Position numbers and translations under genes: made by a program. The notes beneath the pieces were generated by a model. The model saw nothing but the letters and a program-made list of their open reading frames with translations. It ran no database searches and was not told the origin of the DNA. A stretch of DNA of 64,000 nucleotides from Bacteroidales bacterium UBA4814 (lineage in GTDB: Bacteria; Bacteroidota; Bacteroidia; Bacteroidales; UBA7960): positions 34,409-98,408 of the forward strand of contig DHFW01000002.1 of assembly GCA_002402465.1 (NCBI GenBank), written 5' to 3'. Shown one piece after another: positions 33,407-43,059 of the stretch (its first letter is position 1; each line of letters opens with the position of its first letter).

Positions 33407-33688
33407 TCAGCCGGCTATTTTGTTCAGTTTGTCAAAAGCGCCATTCACTTTCTCGAGCAATTCATCAAACAGGGCCCGGTAGTAGTTTTTCAGGCTCTGA
33501 CCGTTTTCATTCACCTCAGGATTGTTGATGCGGGTGATAAGACTCTCGCGGTACTCGATCATCTCGTTTATGATCTGATCCAGTTCTTCTTGCTTGTCCT
33601 GCTGGGTGTACTGGTGAATCATGCAAGTACCGATCACTTCGTCGATCAGGTAGTTCAGGTCTTTCTTAAGGTTTTTGATGCTTGCCAT
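33407..33688 (-). CDS. Small helical cytosolic protein, function unknown
   Basis: A 93-residue acidic, predicted all-helical protein with no signal peptide (MASIKNLKKDLNYLIDEVIGTC, then QEELDQIINEMIEYRESLITRI and LFDELLEKVNGAFDKLNKIAG). I do not recognise a characterised family, though proteins of this look occur in Bacteroidota. It has an exact -7 element (TAATTTTG) and its own terminator, which together support a real single-gene unit. It lies between yedK and the FKBP lipoprotein gene, and neither suggests a function. Confidence 0.78.
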   Translation of the reverse strand: MASIKNLKKDLNYLIDEVIGTCMIHQYTQQDKQEELDQIINEMIEYRESLITRINNPEVNENGQSLKNYYRALFDELLEKVNGAFDKLNKIAG

Positions 33689-33709
33689 TGTAATGTATCA
33701 TTTTGGCTG

Positions 33710-33717
33710 CAAAATTA
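33710..33717 (-). promoter_or_regulatory. Candidate -7 element TAATTTTG for the small helical protein gene
   Basis: An exact TAnnTTTG match on the minus strand 22 bases before the start codon. No TTTG stands at -33. Confidence 0.5.
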
Positions 33718-33766
33718 ACAATTGTTTTTGAGCCTTTGCAGAAAAAATTTCTAAAACTTAAGATTA

Positions 33767-34234
33767 TTAAAAATCTATTAATTCGATTTCGTAAACCAGA
33801 TTGGCATTTGGTGGAATGTTGAAGTAGCCGTTTGGGCCATAGGCCAGTCCGGAGGGGACAATCAGGATGCCAGTGCTGCCTTTGTCGAATAGTGGGATGC
33901 CGTAACGGAATCCAAGGATGTTGTTTTGCAGGTTAAACATGGTGTTGTCTTGCCCTCCAAGGTCCTTCCCGCTGAGCAGTTTAAAAGAGTAGTTCAAAGT
34001 TACGGTGGAATTTTCGGTTGGGAAATTTCCGCTTCCTTCCCTGGTTATCAAATAAAACACGCCCGATTCGTGCTCAATGGCATCGATATTGTTTTTCTGG
34101 AGGTATTCGATAATTTTTTCACGGTCTTTTGCTGCCTGTTTTTCGGGGTCGTCGGAGCCACAGGCTGCTACCAGGGCAGCGATTGCAAGCAGGGCCAGCC
34201 ATTTTACCGGGCTTTTAATGCTGTAATTTTTCAT
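33767..34234 (-). CDS. FKBP-type peptidyl-prolyl isomerase lipoprotein
   Basis: A 155-residue exported lipoprotein: basic N terminus, hydrophobic stretch, then Cys25 in VAACGSD. A charged linker precedes a compact FKBP domain (about 55-155) containing STVTLNYSFKLLSG, a pocket segment FRYGIPLFDKGSTGILIVPSGLAYGPNG, and the closing LVYEIELIDF. FKBPs isomerise Xaa-Pro bonds and assist folding; this one would act in the periplasm or on the outer membrane. Single-domain lipoprotein FKBPs are common in the phylum. It has an upstream TAAATTTG element and is separate from ftsZ. Confidence 0.9.
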   Translation of the reverse strand: MKNYSIKSPVKWLALLAIAALVAACGSDDPEKQAAKDREKIIEYLQKNNIDAIEHESGVFYLITREGSGNFPTENSTVTLNYSFKLLSGKDLGGQDNTMFNLQNNILGFRYGIPLFDKGSTGILIVPSGLAYGPNGYFNIPPNANLVYEIELIDF

Positions 34235-34269
34235 TGAGTTTAATTGGTTCTGATACTTTTTATTAGTTG

Positions 34270-34277
34270 CAAATTTA
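34270..34277 (-). promoter_or_regulatory. Candidate -7 element TAAATTTG for the FKBP gene
   Basis: An exact TAnnTTTG match on the minus strand about 36 bases before the start codon. No good -33 TTTG. Confidence 0.5.
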
Positions 34278-34310
34278 CGAAGAAAAGTTGAGCGACAGAT
34301 TTAAAAAAGA

Positions 34311-34334
34311 AAAAGCCGGACGAGCCGGCCTTTT
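34311..34334 (-). terminator. Terminator at the end of the dcw cluster, after ftsZ
   Basis: On the minus strand GCCGG-CTCGT-CCGGC (extended by an AAAAG/CTTTT arm with one bulge) is followed by TTTTTCTTTTTT. It lies about 65 bases past the ftsZ stop. Confidence 0.72.
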
Positions 34335-34396
34335 CTGAGAAAACAAAACCAAAAGAACACTGAACAAAGGTAAAAAAAAGGAAACTGGTTGGGGTG

Positions 34397-35929
34397 TTAG
34401 TCCACATTATCGTGGAGGAACGAATTATTCGATTTGATCTGTGTGGTGTTGTCGTCGCCTTCGTTGAGGGTGTATCTCGAAACTTGCGATTCTGAGCTAA
34501 GCGGTGTATTGTTCAGCACTACGTTTCGCCTTACGAAAGCGGGTTGTTTTTCAAGGTCTTGCAGGCCTTCAGGCGTTTTGAGCTTCATGCTGAGTTCGCG
34601 CAGGCGTTGTTCACGTTCCATCATTTTGCGCTTCAGCTCGGCTTCAGAAACCGGGCTTGCTGAGGGTTCGCCCTCGTATGGTGTTTCGCGGGCAGGCCTT
34701 TCATAGCTTTGCATCCGGGTTTCGGGTGTGGCTGGGTTCTGGTTGTTTTCAGAAACCGGGAATTCGAAGGTTACCGGAGCAGGCTCGGGCCTGGTTTCGG
34801 TTTTGCTTTCGGCAGGCATGTCGGCAGGGGCAGGTGGTTTAATGAACGGCAAGCCGGGTTTATTCTCCTGTTGCATCGGCTGCTGGCTTGCGGCTTGGGT
34901 TTGCTCAGACAGGTTCACCACCCTTTTTTCTGGAAGTTGTTCGGTTTGAAAAGCGGTGCTTGAAGAGAAACCTGTTGCCACAAGGGTTACGTTGATCTTG
35001 GCGCCGAGCGACTCATCCTTTCCAAGGCCCCAAATAATTTCGGCGGTGCTACCCGATTCCTCCTGGATGTAATCGGTGATCTCGCTGATCTCGTCCATAA
35101 GGATTTCTTCGGTTCCGCTGGTAATGTTGAGAAGAATGTTTTTGGCACCCCTGATGTGGTTGTCGTTGAGCAGGGGCGAAGAGAGGGCCATTTCAATGGC
35201 TTGTATGGCGCGGTTTTCGCCTTCGGCGCTTCCGCTTCCCATAATGGCTACGCCGCTGTTCGACATTACCGTGCGCACATCGGCAAAGTCAACGTTTATA
35301 TTTCCCGTAAGGGTAATGATTTCGGCAATGCCTTTGGCCGCGGTGGTGAGCACATTGTCGGCCCGGGCGAATGCCTCGCTGACCGAAAGGTTACCGTAAA
35401 GCTCTCGCAAGCGGTCGTTGCAAATTACCAGCAGGGTGTCTACATGTTCCTGTAGCTGTTTAATGCCTTCTTCAGCTTGCTGGCGGCGCTTTCGGCCTTC
35501 GAACATAAAGGGGATGGTTACAATACCTACGGTGAGAACGCCCATTTCCTTTGAGGCTTCTGCAATAACGGGTGCGGCCCCGGTGCCGGTACCTCCGCCC
35601 ATGCCGGCGGTGATAAACAACATTTTTGTGCCTTTTTCCAACACCTCCTTGATGCGGTCCAGGTCTTCAATAGCGGCGTTCTTTCCCACTTCGGGAAGGC
35701 TGCCTGCTCCGCGGCCATCGGTAAGGCTTACGCCCAGCTGAATTTTGTTGGGAACGGGACTCATGTCGAGTGCCTGGCTGTCGGTATTGCACACTAGAAA
35801 GTCAACACCTTCAATACCTTGCTTGAACATATGGTTCACGGCATTGCTGCCACCGCCGCCTACTCCCAGCACTTTAATAATGGAAGACTGGTTTTTTGGC
35901 AGGTCGAATTTGATCATGTCTTTGGTCAT
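34397..35929 (-). CDS. ftsZ: Cell division GTPase FtsZ
   Basis: The tubulin homologue that polymerises into the Z-ring at midcell. The GTPase core has the nucleotide loop GVGGGGSNAVNHM (22-34), the tubulin signature GGGTGTG (111-117) and the T7 loop NVDFADV (212-218). A long Pro/Glu/Gln-rich linker (about 325-480) makes the protein 510 residues, and the tail SFLHDNVD is the likely FtsA-binding peptide. It is the last gene of the dcw cluster, 100 bases downstream of ftsA with no clear internal promoter, and is followed by a terminator. Confidence 0.98.
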   Translation of the reverse strand: MTKDMIKFDLPKNQSSIIKVLGVGGGGSNAVNHMFKQGIEGVDFLVCNTDSQALDMSPVPNKIQLGVSLTDGRGAGSLPEVGKNAAIEDLDRIKEVLEKGTKMLFITAGMGGGTGTGAAPVIAEASKEMGVLTVGIVTIPFMFEGRKRRQQAEEGIKQLQEHVDTLLVICNDRLRELYGNLSVSEAFARADNVLTTAAKGIAEIITLTGNINVDFADVRTVMSNSGVAIMGSGSAEGENRAIQAIEMALSSPLLNDNHIRGAKNILLNITSGTEEILMDEISEITDYIQEESGSTAEIIWGLGKDESLGAKINVTLVATGFSSSTAFQTEQLPEKRVVNLSEQTQAASQQPMQQENKPGLPFIKPPAPADMPAESKTETRPEPAPVTFEFPVSENNQNPATPETRMQSYERPARETPYEGEPSASPVSEAELKRKMMEREQRLRELSMKLKTPEGLQDLEKQPAFVRRNVVLNNTPLSSESQVSRYTLNEGDDNTTQIKSNNSFLHDNVD

Positions 35930-36029
35930 AATTTTCAGGGTTGAAGGTAAATATTTTAAGTAAAAAGGCTTAGCAGAAATTTGTTATTTTATTAACAGAT
36001 TTTTCCGTCTTATTGTTAATAAGATCGGA

Positions 36030-37298
36030 CTAAATGGGTTGGTCTTTTTCAAAGAATTCCATACCTTGATCAAATAACCTCGAGAAGATATTGGTTTTAA
36101 CCTGGGGCTTGGGTTTTCTTGTATTGTTTCCTGGCTTCCTAACCTCCTTGCTGTCAAGACCTTTAATTACCAAACCTATGCCGGTGGCATGCATTGGACT
36201 TCCGCTTTCGCCCGAAAGGGTTTTGGCCAGGTGCTCATTGGGATAGCCAATGCGCGTATCCATGCCTGTGATAAACTCGGTGAGCTGGGCGGCGTGGCGC
36301 AACTGGCTGCCACCGCCTGTGAGCACAATGCCTGCAATGAGTTTTTTCTCAAAGCCCGAGTTTTTTATTTCGTACAACACGTGTTCAATAATTTCTTCCA
36401 TCCGGGCCTGGATGATATGGGCCAGGTTCTTGCGCGAAATTTCCTTGGCACCGCGTCCCCTGATTCCCGGAATGGAGATAATTTCCTCGTCCTTGTTTTC
36501 GCTGGCCAGGGCTGAACCGAACATTTTTTTCAGCTCCTCGGCCTGGCTGCGAATAATGGAGCAGCCCTCCTTCACATCGTCGGTAATTACGTTTCCGCCC
36601 AGTGGAATTACCGCGGTATGCCGAATTATGTCGTCCTGGAAAATGGCAATGTCGGTGGTGCCACCGCCCATATCGACCAGTGCCACCCCAGCTTCTTTTT
36701 CTTCGCTGCTGAGTACCGATTCAGCCGAAGCCAGGGGCTCGAGGATCATGCTTGAAATCTCGAGGCCGGCCTTCTTTACGCACTTTTCAATGTTTTTTGC
36801 GGCCGCCACCTGCCCGGTAATAATGTGGAAATTGGCTTCCAGGCAAATGCCCGACATGCCAAGGGGCTTGCGCGTGCGTTGCTGATTGTCGATGATAAAA
36901 TCCTGCGGGATGGCGTGGATGATCTCTTCACCCGGAGGCAGCACCAGTTTGTACATGTTTTCGATGAGGTTGTTCACGTCGTCCTGGTTGATCTCATCTT
37001 CAAGGCTGTTGCGCATAATGTTGCCACGGTGCTGCAAGCTGCGGATATGCTGCCCGGCAATGCCCACGTTTACCAGCTTTATGTCGATGTCAGAGGCTTT
37101 GCTGGCTTCATTTACCGCCTTTATAATTGAGTCAACCGTGTCCTGTATGTTCTCAACCACCCCACGGTTAACTCCCAGGGAGTCGGATCGGCCGAGCCCT
37201 AAAATCTCCACCTTTCCGTATTCGTTTTTTCGGCCAACGATGCAAGCGATCTTGGTTGACCCTATGTCTAATCCGGCGACAATTTCTGATTGTGTCAT
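36030..37298 (-). CDS. ftsA: Cell division protein FtsA
   Basis: An actin-like ATPase that anchors FtsZ to the membrane. The 422-residue protein has the phosphate-1 motif GLDIGSTKIACIVG, the SHS2 1C-type region, phosphate-2 VDMGGGTTDIAIF and the adenosine motif GIVLTGGGSQL. The C-terminal end (SRLFDQGMEFFEKD) forms a likely amphipathic membrane-binding helix after a basic linker. It begins seven bases after ftsQ ends, which suggests co-translation. Confidence 0.97.
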   Translation of the reverse strand: MTQSEIVAGLDIGSTKIACIVGRKNEYGKVEILGLGRSDSLGVNRGVVENIQDTVDSIIKAVNEASKASDIDIKLVNVGIAGQHIRSLQHRGNIMRNSLEDEINQDDVNNLIENMYKLVLPPGEEIIHAIPQDFIIDNQQRTRKPLGMSGICLEANFHIITGQVAAAKNIEKCVKKAGLEISSMILEPLASAESVLSSEEKEAGVALVDMGGGTTDIAIFQDDIIRHTAVIPLGGNVITDDVKEGCSIIRSQAEELKKMFGSALASENKDEEIISIPGIRGRGAKEISRKNLAHIIQARMEEIIEHVLYEIKNSGFEKKLIAGIVLTGGGSQLRHAAQLTEFITGMDTRIGYPNEHLAKTLSGESGSPMHATGIGLVIKGLDSKEVRKPGNNTRKPKPQVKTNIFSRLFDQGMEFFEKDQPI

Positions 37299-37305
37299 AA
37301 CAATT

Positions 37306-38097
37306 CTATTTTGAACAAATTACCTGGTTACTATACTTCACGTTTATTCTTCTGTAATGGTTCCATCCTGTTCGGGTCAGGCCGTTTTGATAAAAAACCA
37401 TCAGTTTTTTGAATTTATGTTCCATTTGGTCTATGCCTCCAAACTCCACGATATGTCCTCCGTATTTCGGGGTGAGTTCGAATTGTCCGCTTGGGGTTAC
37501 ATAAATGTGATCGATAAAGGCATTCCAGAAGGGATCGTTTTCGATAAAAGTTGCCATCCGGTGCAAGTCTCTGAGCCTTTGCTCGTTCGAAGATATTTCT
37601 TTCGGGTCCTTTTTTTCAAGCAAATCGGTCAGGGGCGAATACCCGGCATTGATATGGCCGGTGGCAATCAGCACTCTGGCAGTGTAATCGTCGCTCAGGG
37701 GCATCATGCGGCCGGCCCGGTCGATGTAGAAACTATGGTTGTGGGCATTGATTACCCTAAGTATGGGCTGACGTTGTGTAATATCTATGTGCAACTCGCC
37801 ATTGATATTGCGAAAGACGCTGGCCTTCTGCACATAGGGTATGCCCTGAACCACCGATTCAATCTGCCTTAATTTACCGTCGGCAATGGGCTTGCCTTCA
37901 ATTTCGCTGGTAGCATTCAGCACCTTGGCTTTTACGGCTTCGGCTTCAATGAAGTGATGCCCGCAGTGGTAATCGATGCTTACCTGCAAAGGGCTGCTGG
38001 GAAGCTGACGGTTTTGTTCCACGGCAAATCCCAGCAAAAGGAACAGACCTGCCGGAATGGCAATCAGAAGCAATATGTTGAGTATTTTTCTGATCAT
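37306..38097 (-). CDS. ftsQ: Cell division protein FtsQ/DivIB
   Basis: A 263-residue bitopic divisome protein: a short cytoplasmic start, one transmembrane helix (about 5-25, ILNILLLIAIPAGLFLLLGF), then a POTRA-like region with PYVQKASVFRNINGELHIDITQRQPILRV and the beta domain with YVTPSGQFELTPKYGGHIVEFG. It links FtsZ-ring proteins to FtsL/FtsI-level septal synthesis in other bacteria. Its start overlaps the murC stop by four bases (ATGA). Sequence conservation in FtsQ is low, but position in the cluster makes the call firm. Confidence 0.92.
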   Translation of the reverse strand: MIRKILNILLLIAIPAGLFLLLGFAVEQNRQLPSSPLQVSIDYHCGHHFIEAEAVKAKVLNATSEIEGKPIADGKLRQIESVVQGIPYVQKASVFRNINGELHIDITQRQPILRVINAHNHSFYIDRAGRMMPLSDDYTARVLIATGHINAGYSPLTDLLEKKDPKEISSNEQRLRDLHRMATFIENDPFWNAFIDHIYVTPSGQFELTPKYGGHIVEFGGIDQMEHKFKKLMVFYQNGLTRTGWNHYRRINVKYSNQVICSK

Positions 38098-39452
38098 AAT
38101 CCTTTATTTTTCAAAAACATGACAATTTCGGGCACCAGCCGGTCAATATCGCCGGCTCCCATAGTAAGCAAAACTTCAGGGGGATGTGTCTCCAATTCTG
38201 AAATAATTTCTTCTTTTTTCAACAATTTCTTTTGGGGCAATTCAATTTTTTCGAGTAGCATAGCCGAGGTGATCCCTTCAATGGGCAATTCCCTTGCGGG
38301 ATAAATGTCGAGCAGCAGAAGGCGATCTGCCAAAGCCAGGCTTTCGGCAAATTGTTTGGCCAGGTCACGGGTGCGGCTGTAGAGGTGGGGCTGGAAAACG
38401 GCCGTAATTTCCCTTCCGGGGAATAATTCTCTGGCAGCCCCAATGCAAGCCCTGATCTCTTCGGGGTGGTGAGCGTAGTCATCAATAAATACGGTTTTCG
38501 GTCCCTGGTGGCAGGTTTCGAAGCGGCGCTTCACTCCTTTAAAGGTGGAAAGGGCCCGTGCTACCACCTCGGGGGCAATGCCCACAGACCAGGCAATGGC
38601 TGCGGCACCCAGCGCATTTTCAAGGTTGTGGCGGCCCGGCATGCCAAGGGCAAATTGACTGGTTTGCAATAAGCCGTCGATTGCTGTAAAATACTGGCCG
38701 TTCTTCACTTCCGTATTTTTAGACATAAAGTCGGCATTTTCTCCGGTGTAGTAAGTAAGGGTGCGGCCTTTAAAAGCCTGCCCTGCGTGCAGACCTTTCT
38801 TTATCACCAGTGTTCCATCAGGGTTTATGCGGGCAGCAAATTCGGCAAAGCTGTTTTGCAGGGCTTCTTCCGTGCCGTAAATGTCGAGGTGGTCGGCATC
38901 GGTGGAGCTTATAAGGGCCATGGCCGGCCTGAGGCTCAGGAAGGAGCGATCGAACTCATCGGCTTCCACTACCATCCACCGCGGGTTTTCATCGTCCAGA
39001 TAGTTTGTCTGATAGTTGGTGCTGATGCCTCCAAGGAAGGCCATGGTTTTTATGCCGGCGGTTTTCAGTATGTGAGCCACCATGGTGCTGATGGTGGTCT
39101 TCCCGTGTGTGCCGGCAATGGCAATGGTGGGCAACTGGCCCGAGATCAGTCCAAGCAGTTCGGCTCGTTTTATCACCGGTACGCTTTTCGCACAAAGCGA
39201 AGTCAACAAAAAGGAGTTTTTGGGAATTGCCGGGGTGTAAACAGCCAGGTCGATCTGGGAGGGCAGCACACTCGCCTGTTCGTCAAACCAAACGTTTATG
39301 CCTTCGTTTTGCAAAGCCTCCGTTACGGGTGAAGGGGTTCTGTCGTAACCGCTCACATTTACTCCCCGGGCATTGAAGTAGCGTGCAAGGGCGCTCATGC
39401 CAATGCCGCCAATACCCAGGAAAAAGATGTTATGTAAGCGGTTCATATCCAT
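38094..39452 (-). CDS. murC: UDP-N-acetylmuramate--L-alanine ligase
   Basis: Adds L-Ala to UDP-MurNAc, the first peptide step of peptidoglycan precursor synthesis. The 452-residue chain has the Rossmann loop GIGGIGMSALAR, the ATP loop GTHGKTT (114-120), EADEFDRSFL and the C-terminal domain starting YAHHPEEI. Start at MDMNRLHNIFF; the third codon is an alternative Met. It follows murG by one base. Confidence 0.97.
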   Translation of the reverse strand: MDMNRLHNIFFLGIGGIGMSALARYFNARGVNVSGYDRTPSPVTEALQNEGINVWFDEQASVLPSQIDLAVYTPAIPKNSFLLTSLCAKSVPVIKRAELLGLISGQLPTIAIAGTHGKTTISTMVAHILKTAGIKTMAFLGGISTNYQTNYLDDENPRWMVVEADEFDRSFLSLRPAMALISSTDADHLDIYGTEEALQNSFAEFAARINPDGTLVIKKGLHAGQAFKGRTLTYYTGENADFMSKNTEVKNGQYFTAIDGLLQTSQFALGMPGRHNLENALGAAAIAWSVGIAPEVVARALSTFKGVKRRFETCHQGPKTVFIDDYAHHPEEIRACIGAARELFPGREITAVFQPHLYSRTRDLAKQFAESLALADRLLLLDIYPARELPIEGITSAMLLEKIELPQKKLLKKEEIISELETHPPEVLLTMGAGDIDRLVPEIVMFLKNKGL

Positions 39453-39453
39453 T

Positions 39454-40578
39454 TTATTTTGTTTTTACCAGACTGAGTGCTACGCCAGCAATTACATCGG
39501 CTGCATCGCGAAACGATAGCCCTACCAAGCGTTCCTTCAGTCTGAATTTCTTTTCTTCGTCCTTCATGAGGTCGAGCACTACCGGCCCTAGTTTTTTGGT
39601 GGCTTCGTTGTCTTTAATCAGTATAGCAGCATGATGATTGACCAGGGCCAGGGCATTTTTTGTTTGGTGATCTTCGGCCACGTTGGGCGAAGGGATGAGA
39701 ATAGCTGGTTTTTGCACGGTGCAAATTTCGGAAACGGCTATGGCGCCTGCCCGGCTCACCACCACATCGGCTGCGGCATAGGCCAAATCCATGTGGTCGA
39801 TAAACCGGGTTACATACACGCCTTTATCATAGCCTTTGGCCTGCTCAAGAGCCTGCTGGTAATAGATGGTTCCAGTTTGCCATATCACCTGTATGCCGTT
39901 TTGCATAAAAAGCGAAAGGTTTTTGCTGATGCTTTCGTTTATGGTGCGCGCCCCCAGGCTGCCGCCGGTAACAAAAAGTACTGGCTTGTCTGGAGTAAAA
40001 CCAAAGAAATCCATGGCTTTTTCGTATTTCCCTTCCATGCTCACAATGTCCTGCCGCACGGGGTTCCCTGTAAGGAACAGCTTTGACTTGTCGAAGAAGC
40101 GTTCCATGCCATCGTAGGCCACACAAATTTTGTCGGCTTTTTTGCCCAGTATTCGGTTGGTAAGGCCCGGAAAAGAATTTTGTTCCTGGATCAAGATAGG
40201 TACCCCTTGCTTTGCTGCCGCCCTTACCAGTGGTCCGCTGGCATAGCCTCCCACGCCGATCACCACATCGGGTTTGAATCGTTTTACGATGTTTCTGGCC
40301 CTTAGCATGCTGTCGCACAGCTTAAAGGGTACTTGCAGGTTTTTCCAGGTGAGCCTGCGTTGCAAGCCCGAAATATTGAGCCCGATAATATGGAAACCTG
40401 CCGCCGGAACCTTTTTCATTTCCATACGGCCCTTTGCCCCAACAAAAAGAATCTTGGCATTGTACACCTTCTTTTTGATGGCCAGGGCAATGGCAATGGC
40501 CGGGAACACATGACCCCCGGTACCTCCGCCGGCAATAATTACCCGCAGCGCCTCAGCTTGTTGTAATTGGTCTTCCAT
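39454..40578 (-). CDS. murG: Undecaprenyldiphospho-muramoylpentapeptide beta-N-acetylglucosaminyltransferase
   Basis: A GT28 enzyme that adds GlcNAc to lipid I, making lipid II at the inner face of the membrane. Seen in 374 residues: GGGTGGHVFPAIAIA (N-terminal glycine loop), the VGVGGYASGPLVRAA acceptor region, VTGGSLGARTINESI, and the UDP-GlcNAc site SRAGAIAVSEIC with IPSPNVAEDHQTKNA. Its first codons overlap the ftsW 3' end by 26 bases, implying translational coupling. The MEDQLQ start is kept, although the family core begins at about residue 12. Confidence 0.97.
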   Translation of the reverse strand: MEDQLQQAEALRVIIAGGGTGGHVFPAIAIALAIKKKVYNAKILFVGAKGRMEMKKVPAAGFHIIGLNISGLQRRLTWKNLQVPFKLCDSMLRARNIVKRFKPDVVIGVGGYASGPLVRAAAKQGVPILIQEQNSFPGLTNRILGKKADKICVAYDGMERFFDKSKLFLTGNPVRQDIVSMEGKYEKAMDFFGFTPDKPVLFVTGGSLGARTINESISKNLSLFMQNGIQVIWQTGTIYYQQALEQAKGYDKGVYVTRFIDHMDLAYAAADVVVSRAGAIAVSEICTVQKPAILIPSPNVAEDHQTKNALALVNHHAAILIKDNEATKKLGPVVLDLMKDEEKKFRLKERLVGLSFRDAADVIAGVALSLVKTK

Positions 40579-41704
40579 TTATTTCGTCTTCTTCAATCTT
40601 CCTGCTAACACTTAAAATGATACCTATGGCCAGGCTCGAGAACCACAGCGAAGTACCGCCCATGCTGATCAATGGCAGGGGCTGGCCCGTCACGGGAAAA
40701 AGATCTACGGAAACAGCCATGTTGATCATGGCCTGAAATACCAGGCTGAAACTTAATCCAGCCGCCAGCAGTGCCCCGAAAGTTCCGGGACTTTGTTTGG
40801 AGATTTTTATGGCCCGGTAAAAAAGAATGAGATACAGCAGCAACACAAAAAACCCTCCGGCAATGCCGTATTCTTCAATAATAATGGCATAGATAAAATC
40901 GGAATATGCATGTGGCAGGAAGTTGCGCTGGGTTGATTTTCCAGGCATCTTTCCTATAATGCCACCCGAGGCAATGGCAATCTTGGCTTGCCGCACCTGG
41001 TAGGTGTCGCCCGATTTTGTAAAAAAGGTTGTAATACGTGTACCCCATACCGAAACACGGCTTTCGGGCATTTTTGATGCCACAAAAACAAACAGCATTA
41101 GGCTTAACACTCCAATACCGGCAAAGGCAGCCAGGTATTTTAGGTTAACCCCCCCGATATACATCAGTATGATGCAGGTGGCAAAGAGTATGGCAGCCGT
41201 GGAAAGGTTGGCCGGAAGAATAAGCAACGTTATGATTAACACAGGGATAAGTATAGGCACAAATGCCTCCTTAAAGTCTTTGATGCTATCCTGCTTTTTA
41301 GTAAGCATACGGGCCACGTACATAATCAGTGCCAGTTTGGCAAAGTCGGAGCTTTGAAAGCTGATGTTGATGATAGGCAGGGTAAGCCAGCGGCTGGCTT
41401 CGTTGATATTGGTCCCTTTTACCAGAGTAAACAGCAGCAATGGCACCGCCACCCACAAAGCCAGTTGCGATATGCGTGAGTAGTAGGTATACTTAATTCG
41501 GCTGGCCAGCCACATAAGCCCAAGGCCAAGCAGCATAATAACAAAGTGCTTGATGATGTAATATTCGGTATTTCCCGAACGGTATTTGTAGGCCAGTGAC
41601 CCTGTAGAGCTGTATACAGCCAGCAGCGAGAAGATGGATAGAAATATCACCACCATCCAAATGGCCCTGTCGCCTTTTATTTTTTCCAGCACTTTATTCA
41701 TCAT
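40553..41704 (-). CDS. ftsW: FtsW/RodA/SpoVE-type lipid II polymerase
   Basis: A SEDS glycosyltransferase that polymerises septal glycan from lipid II together with FtsI. The 383-residue membrane protein has about ten helices. Conserved SEDS segments include the WLTLP/SSDFAKLALI region, the large periplasmic loop with PGKSTQRNFLPHAYSDFIYAIIIEEYG, and GQPLPLISMGGTSLWFSSLAIGIIL near the C terminus. Position within the dcw cluster argues for FtsW rather than RodA. It overlaps murG and follows murD closely. Confidence 0.95.
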   Translation of the reverse strand: MMNKVLEKIKGDRAIWMVVIFLSIFSLLAVYSSTGSLAYKYRSGNTEYYIIKHFVIMLLGLGLMWLASRIKYTYYSRISQLALWVAVPLLLFTLVKGTNINEASRWLTLPIINISFQSSDFAKLALIMYVARMLTKKQDSIKDFKEAFVPILIPVLIITLLILPANLSTAAILFATCIILMYIGGVNLKYLAAFAGIGVLSLMLFVFVASKMPESRVSVWGTRITTFFTKSGDTYQVRQAKIAIASGGIIGKMPGKSTQRNFLPHAYSDFIYAIIIEEYGIAGGFFVLLLYLILFYRAIKISKQSPGTFGALLAAGLSFSLVFQAMINMAVSVDLFPVTGQPLPLISMGGTSLWFSSLAIGIILSVSRKIEEDEINGRPITTS

Positions 41705-41713
41705 TTGGTTTTT

Positions 41714-43054
41714 TTACAAATCATAAACAGCCTGTTTAAACTGTCGTCCGCGGTCTTCAAAATTTTCGAAGAGGTCGAAGCTGGCGCAAGCTGGCGAAAG
41801 CAACACCACGTCGCCCGGTACACCAGCCAGATAGGCTGCTTTTACGGCATCGCGTGCGGTGCGCGTTTCGAAAATAGCCGGAACAATGGCTCCAAACACT
41901 TCTTTTATGCGGCTGTTCTCCTTGCCAAGGCAAACAATGGCCTTTACCTTTTTTTCAACCAGCTCGAGCAGGCCGCTGTAGTCGTTGCCTTTGTCCTGGC
42001 CGCCAACCACCCATATTACGGGCTTATTCATCGACTCCAGGGCGTACCAGGTAGAGTTTACGTTGGTGGCCTTGCTGTCGTTAATAAATTCAATGCCGCG
42101 CACAAAGCCAAGGGGTTCAAGCCTGTGCTCCACGTTCTGGAAGTCGCTCAGCCCTTCGCGTATCACTTCTTTGCGGATGTCGAGCAGGCGGGCGGCAATG
42201 CCGCTTGCCATACTGTTGTAAATGTTGTGTCGTCCCTTCAGGCTCAGCTCAAGGATATCCATCTTGAATTCTTCAGTATTTAGGTTAATATTCAATTTTT
42301 CGTTCTTGTCGGTCCAGGCTCCTTCCTTTAAAACTTGTTTGGTGCTGAAAGGAATCAGCCGTGGCCCATCTGTTTTTTGCACCAACCTTGCTTGCAGCAC
42401 GGGGTCGTCAGCACAGAAAATGCAGTGCTGCCGCGGTGTCTGGTTTTGCATAATGCGCAGTTTCGATGCAATGTATTTTTCAAAGCTGTGGTCGTATCGG
42501 TCGAGGTGATCGTGCGTAATGTTTAGCAGCACGGCAATATCGGCCTTGAATTTCTCCATTCCATCGAGCTGAAAAGAAGAAATTTCGAGCACATACACCC
42601 CATGCTTTTGCTCAGCCACCTGCCAGGCAAAACTGCTTCCCACATTGCCTGCAATGCCAACGTTTAAGCCGGCCTTTTTCAGGATGTGGCCTGTGAGCAG
42701 GGTAGTGGTAGTTTTGCCGTTGCTGCCGGTGATGCAAATGGTTGGTGCCTGGTTGTACCTTCCGGCAAACTCAATTTCAGAAACCACTGGTATGCCCTTG
42801 GCTCGAATGGTTTTTACCACTGGTGCCCAATCGGGAATGCCTGGGCTTTTCATAACCTCATCGGCATTCAGAATCAACGCCTCCGAATGCTTCGCCTCTT
42901 CCCAGCTTATTTCATGATGTAAAAGAGCGTCCTTGTATTGTTTTTTTATGGACTGCAGGTCAGAAACAAACACTTCCCAGCCTTTTTTCCGGGCCAAAAT
43001 GGCCGTTCCTGTTCCGCTTTCTCCCGCTCCCAGTATGACCAGCCGCCCGCCCAT
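41714..43054 (-). CDS. murD: UDP-N-acetylmuramoyl-L-alanine--D-glutamate ligase
   Basis: Adds D-Glu to UDP-MurNAc-L-Ala. The 446-residue enzyme has LGAGESGTGTAIL at the N terminus, the ATP loop GSNGKTT (110-116), NITHDHLDRYDHSFEKY and the C-terminal GFVRGIEFINDSKATN with VGGQDKGNDY. All motifs are intact. It follows mraY by five bases on the minus strand. Confidence 0.97.
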   Translation of the reverse strand: MGGRLVILGAGESGTGTAILARKKGWEVFVSDLQSIKKQYKDALLHHEISWEEAKHSEALILNADEVMKSPGIPDWAPVVKTIRAKGIPVVSEIEFAGRYNQAPTICITGSNGKTTTTLLTGHILKKAGLNVGIAGNVGSSFAWQVAEQKHGVYVLEISSFQLDGMEKFKADIAVLLNITHDHLDRYDHSFEKYIASKLRIMQNQTPRQHCIFCADDPVLQARLVQKTDGPRLIPFSTKQVLKEGAWTDKNEKLNINLNTEEFKMDILELSLKGRHNIYNSMASGIAARLLDIRKEVIREGLSDFQNVEHRLEPLGFVRGIEFINDSKATNVNSTWYALESMNKPVIWVVGGQDKGNDYSGLLELVEKKVKAIVCLGKENSRIKEVFGAIVPAIFETRTARDAVKAAYLAGVPGDVVLLSPACASFDLFENFEDRGRQFKQAVYDL

Positions 43055-43059
43055 TTATT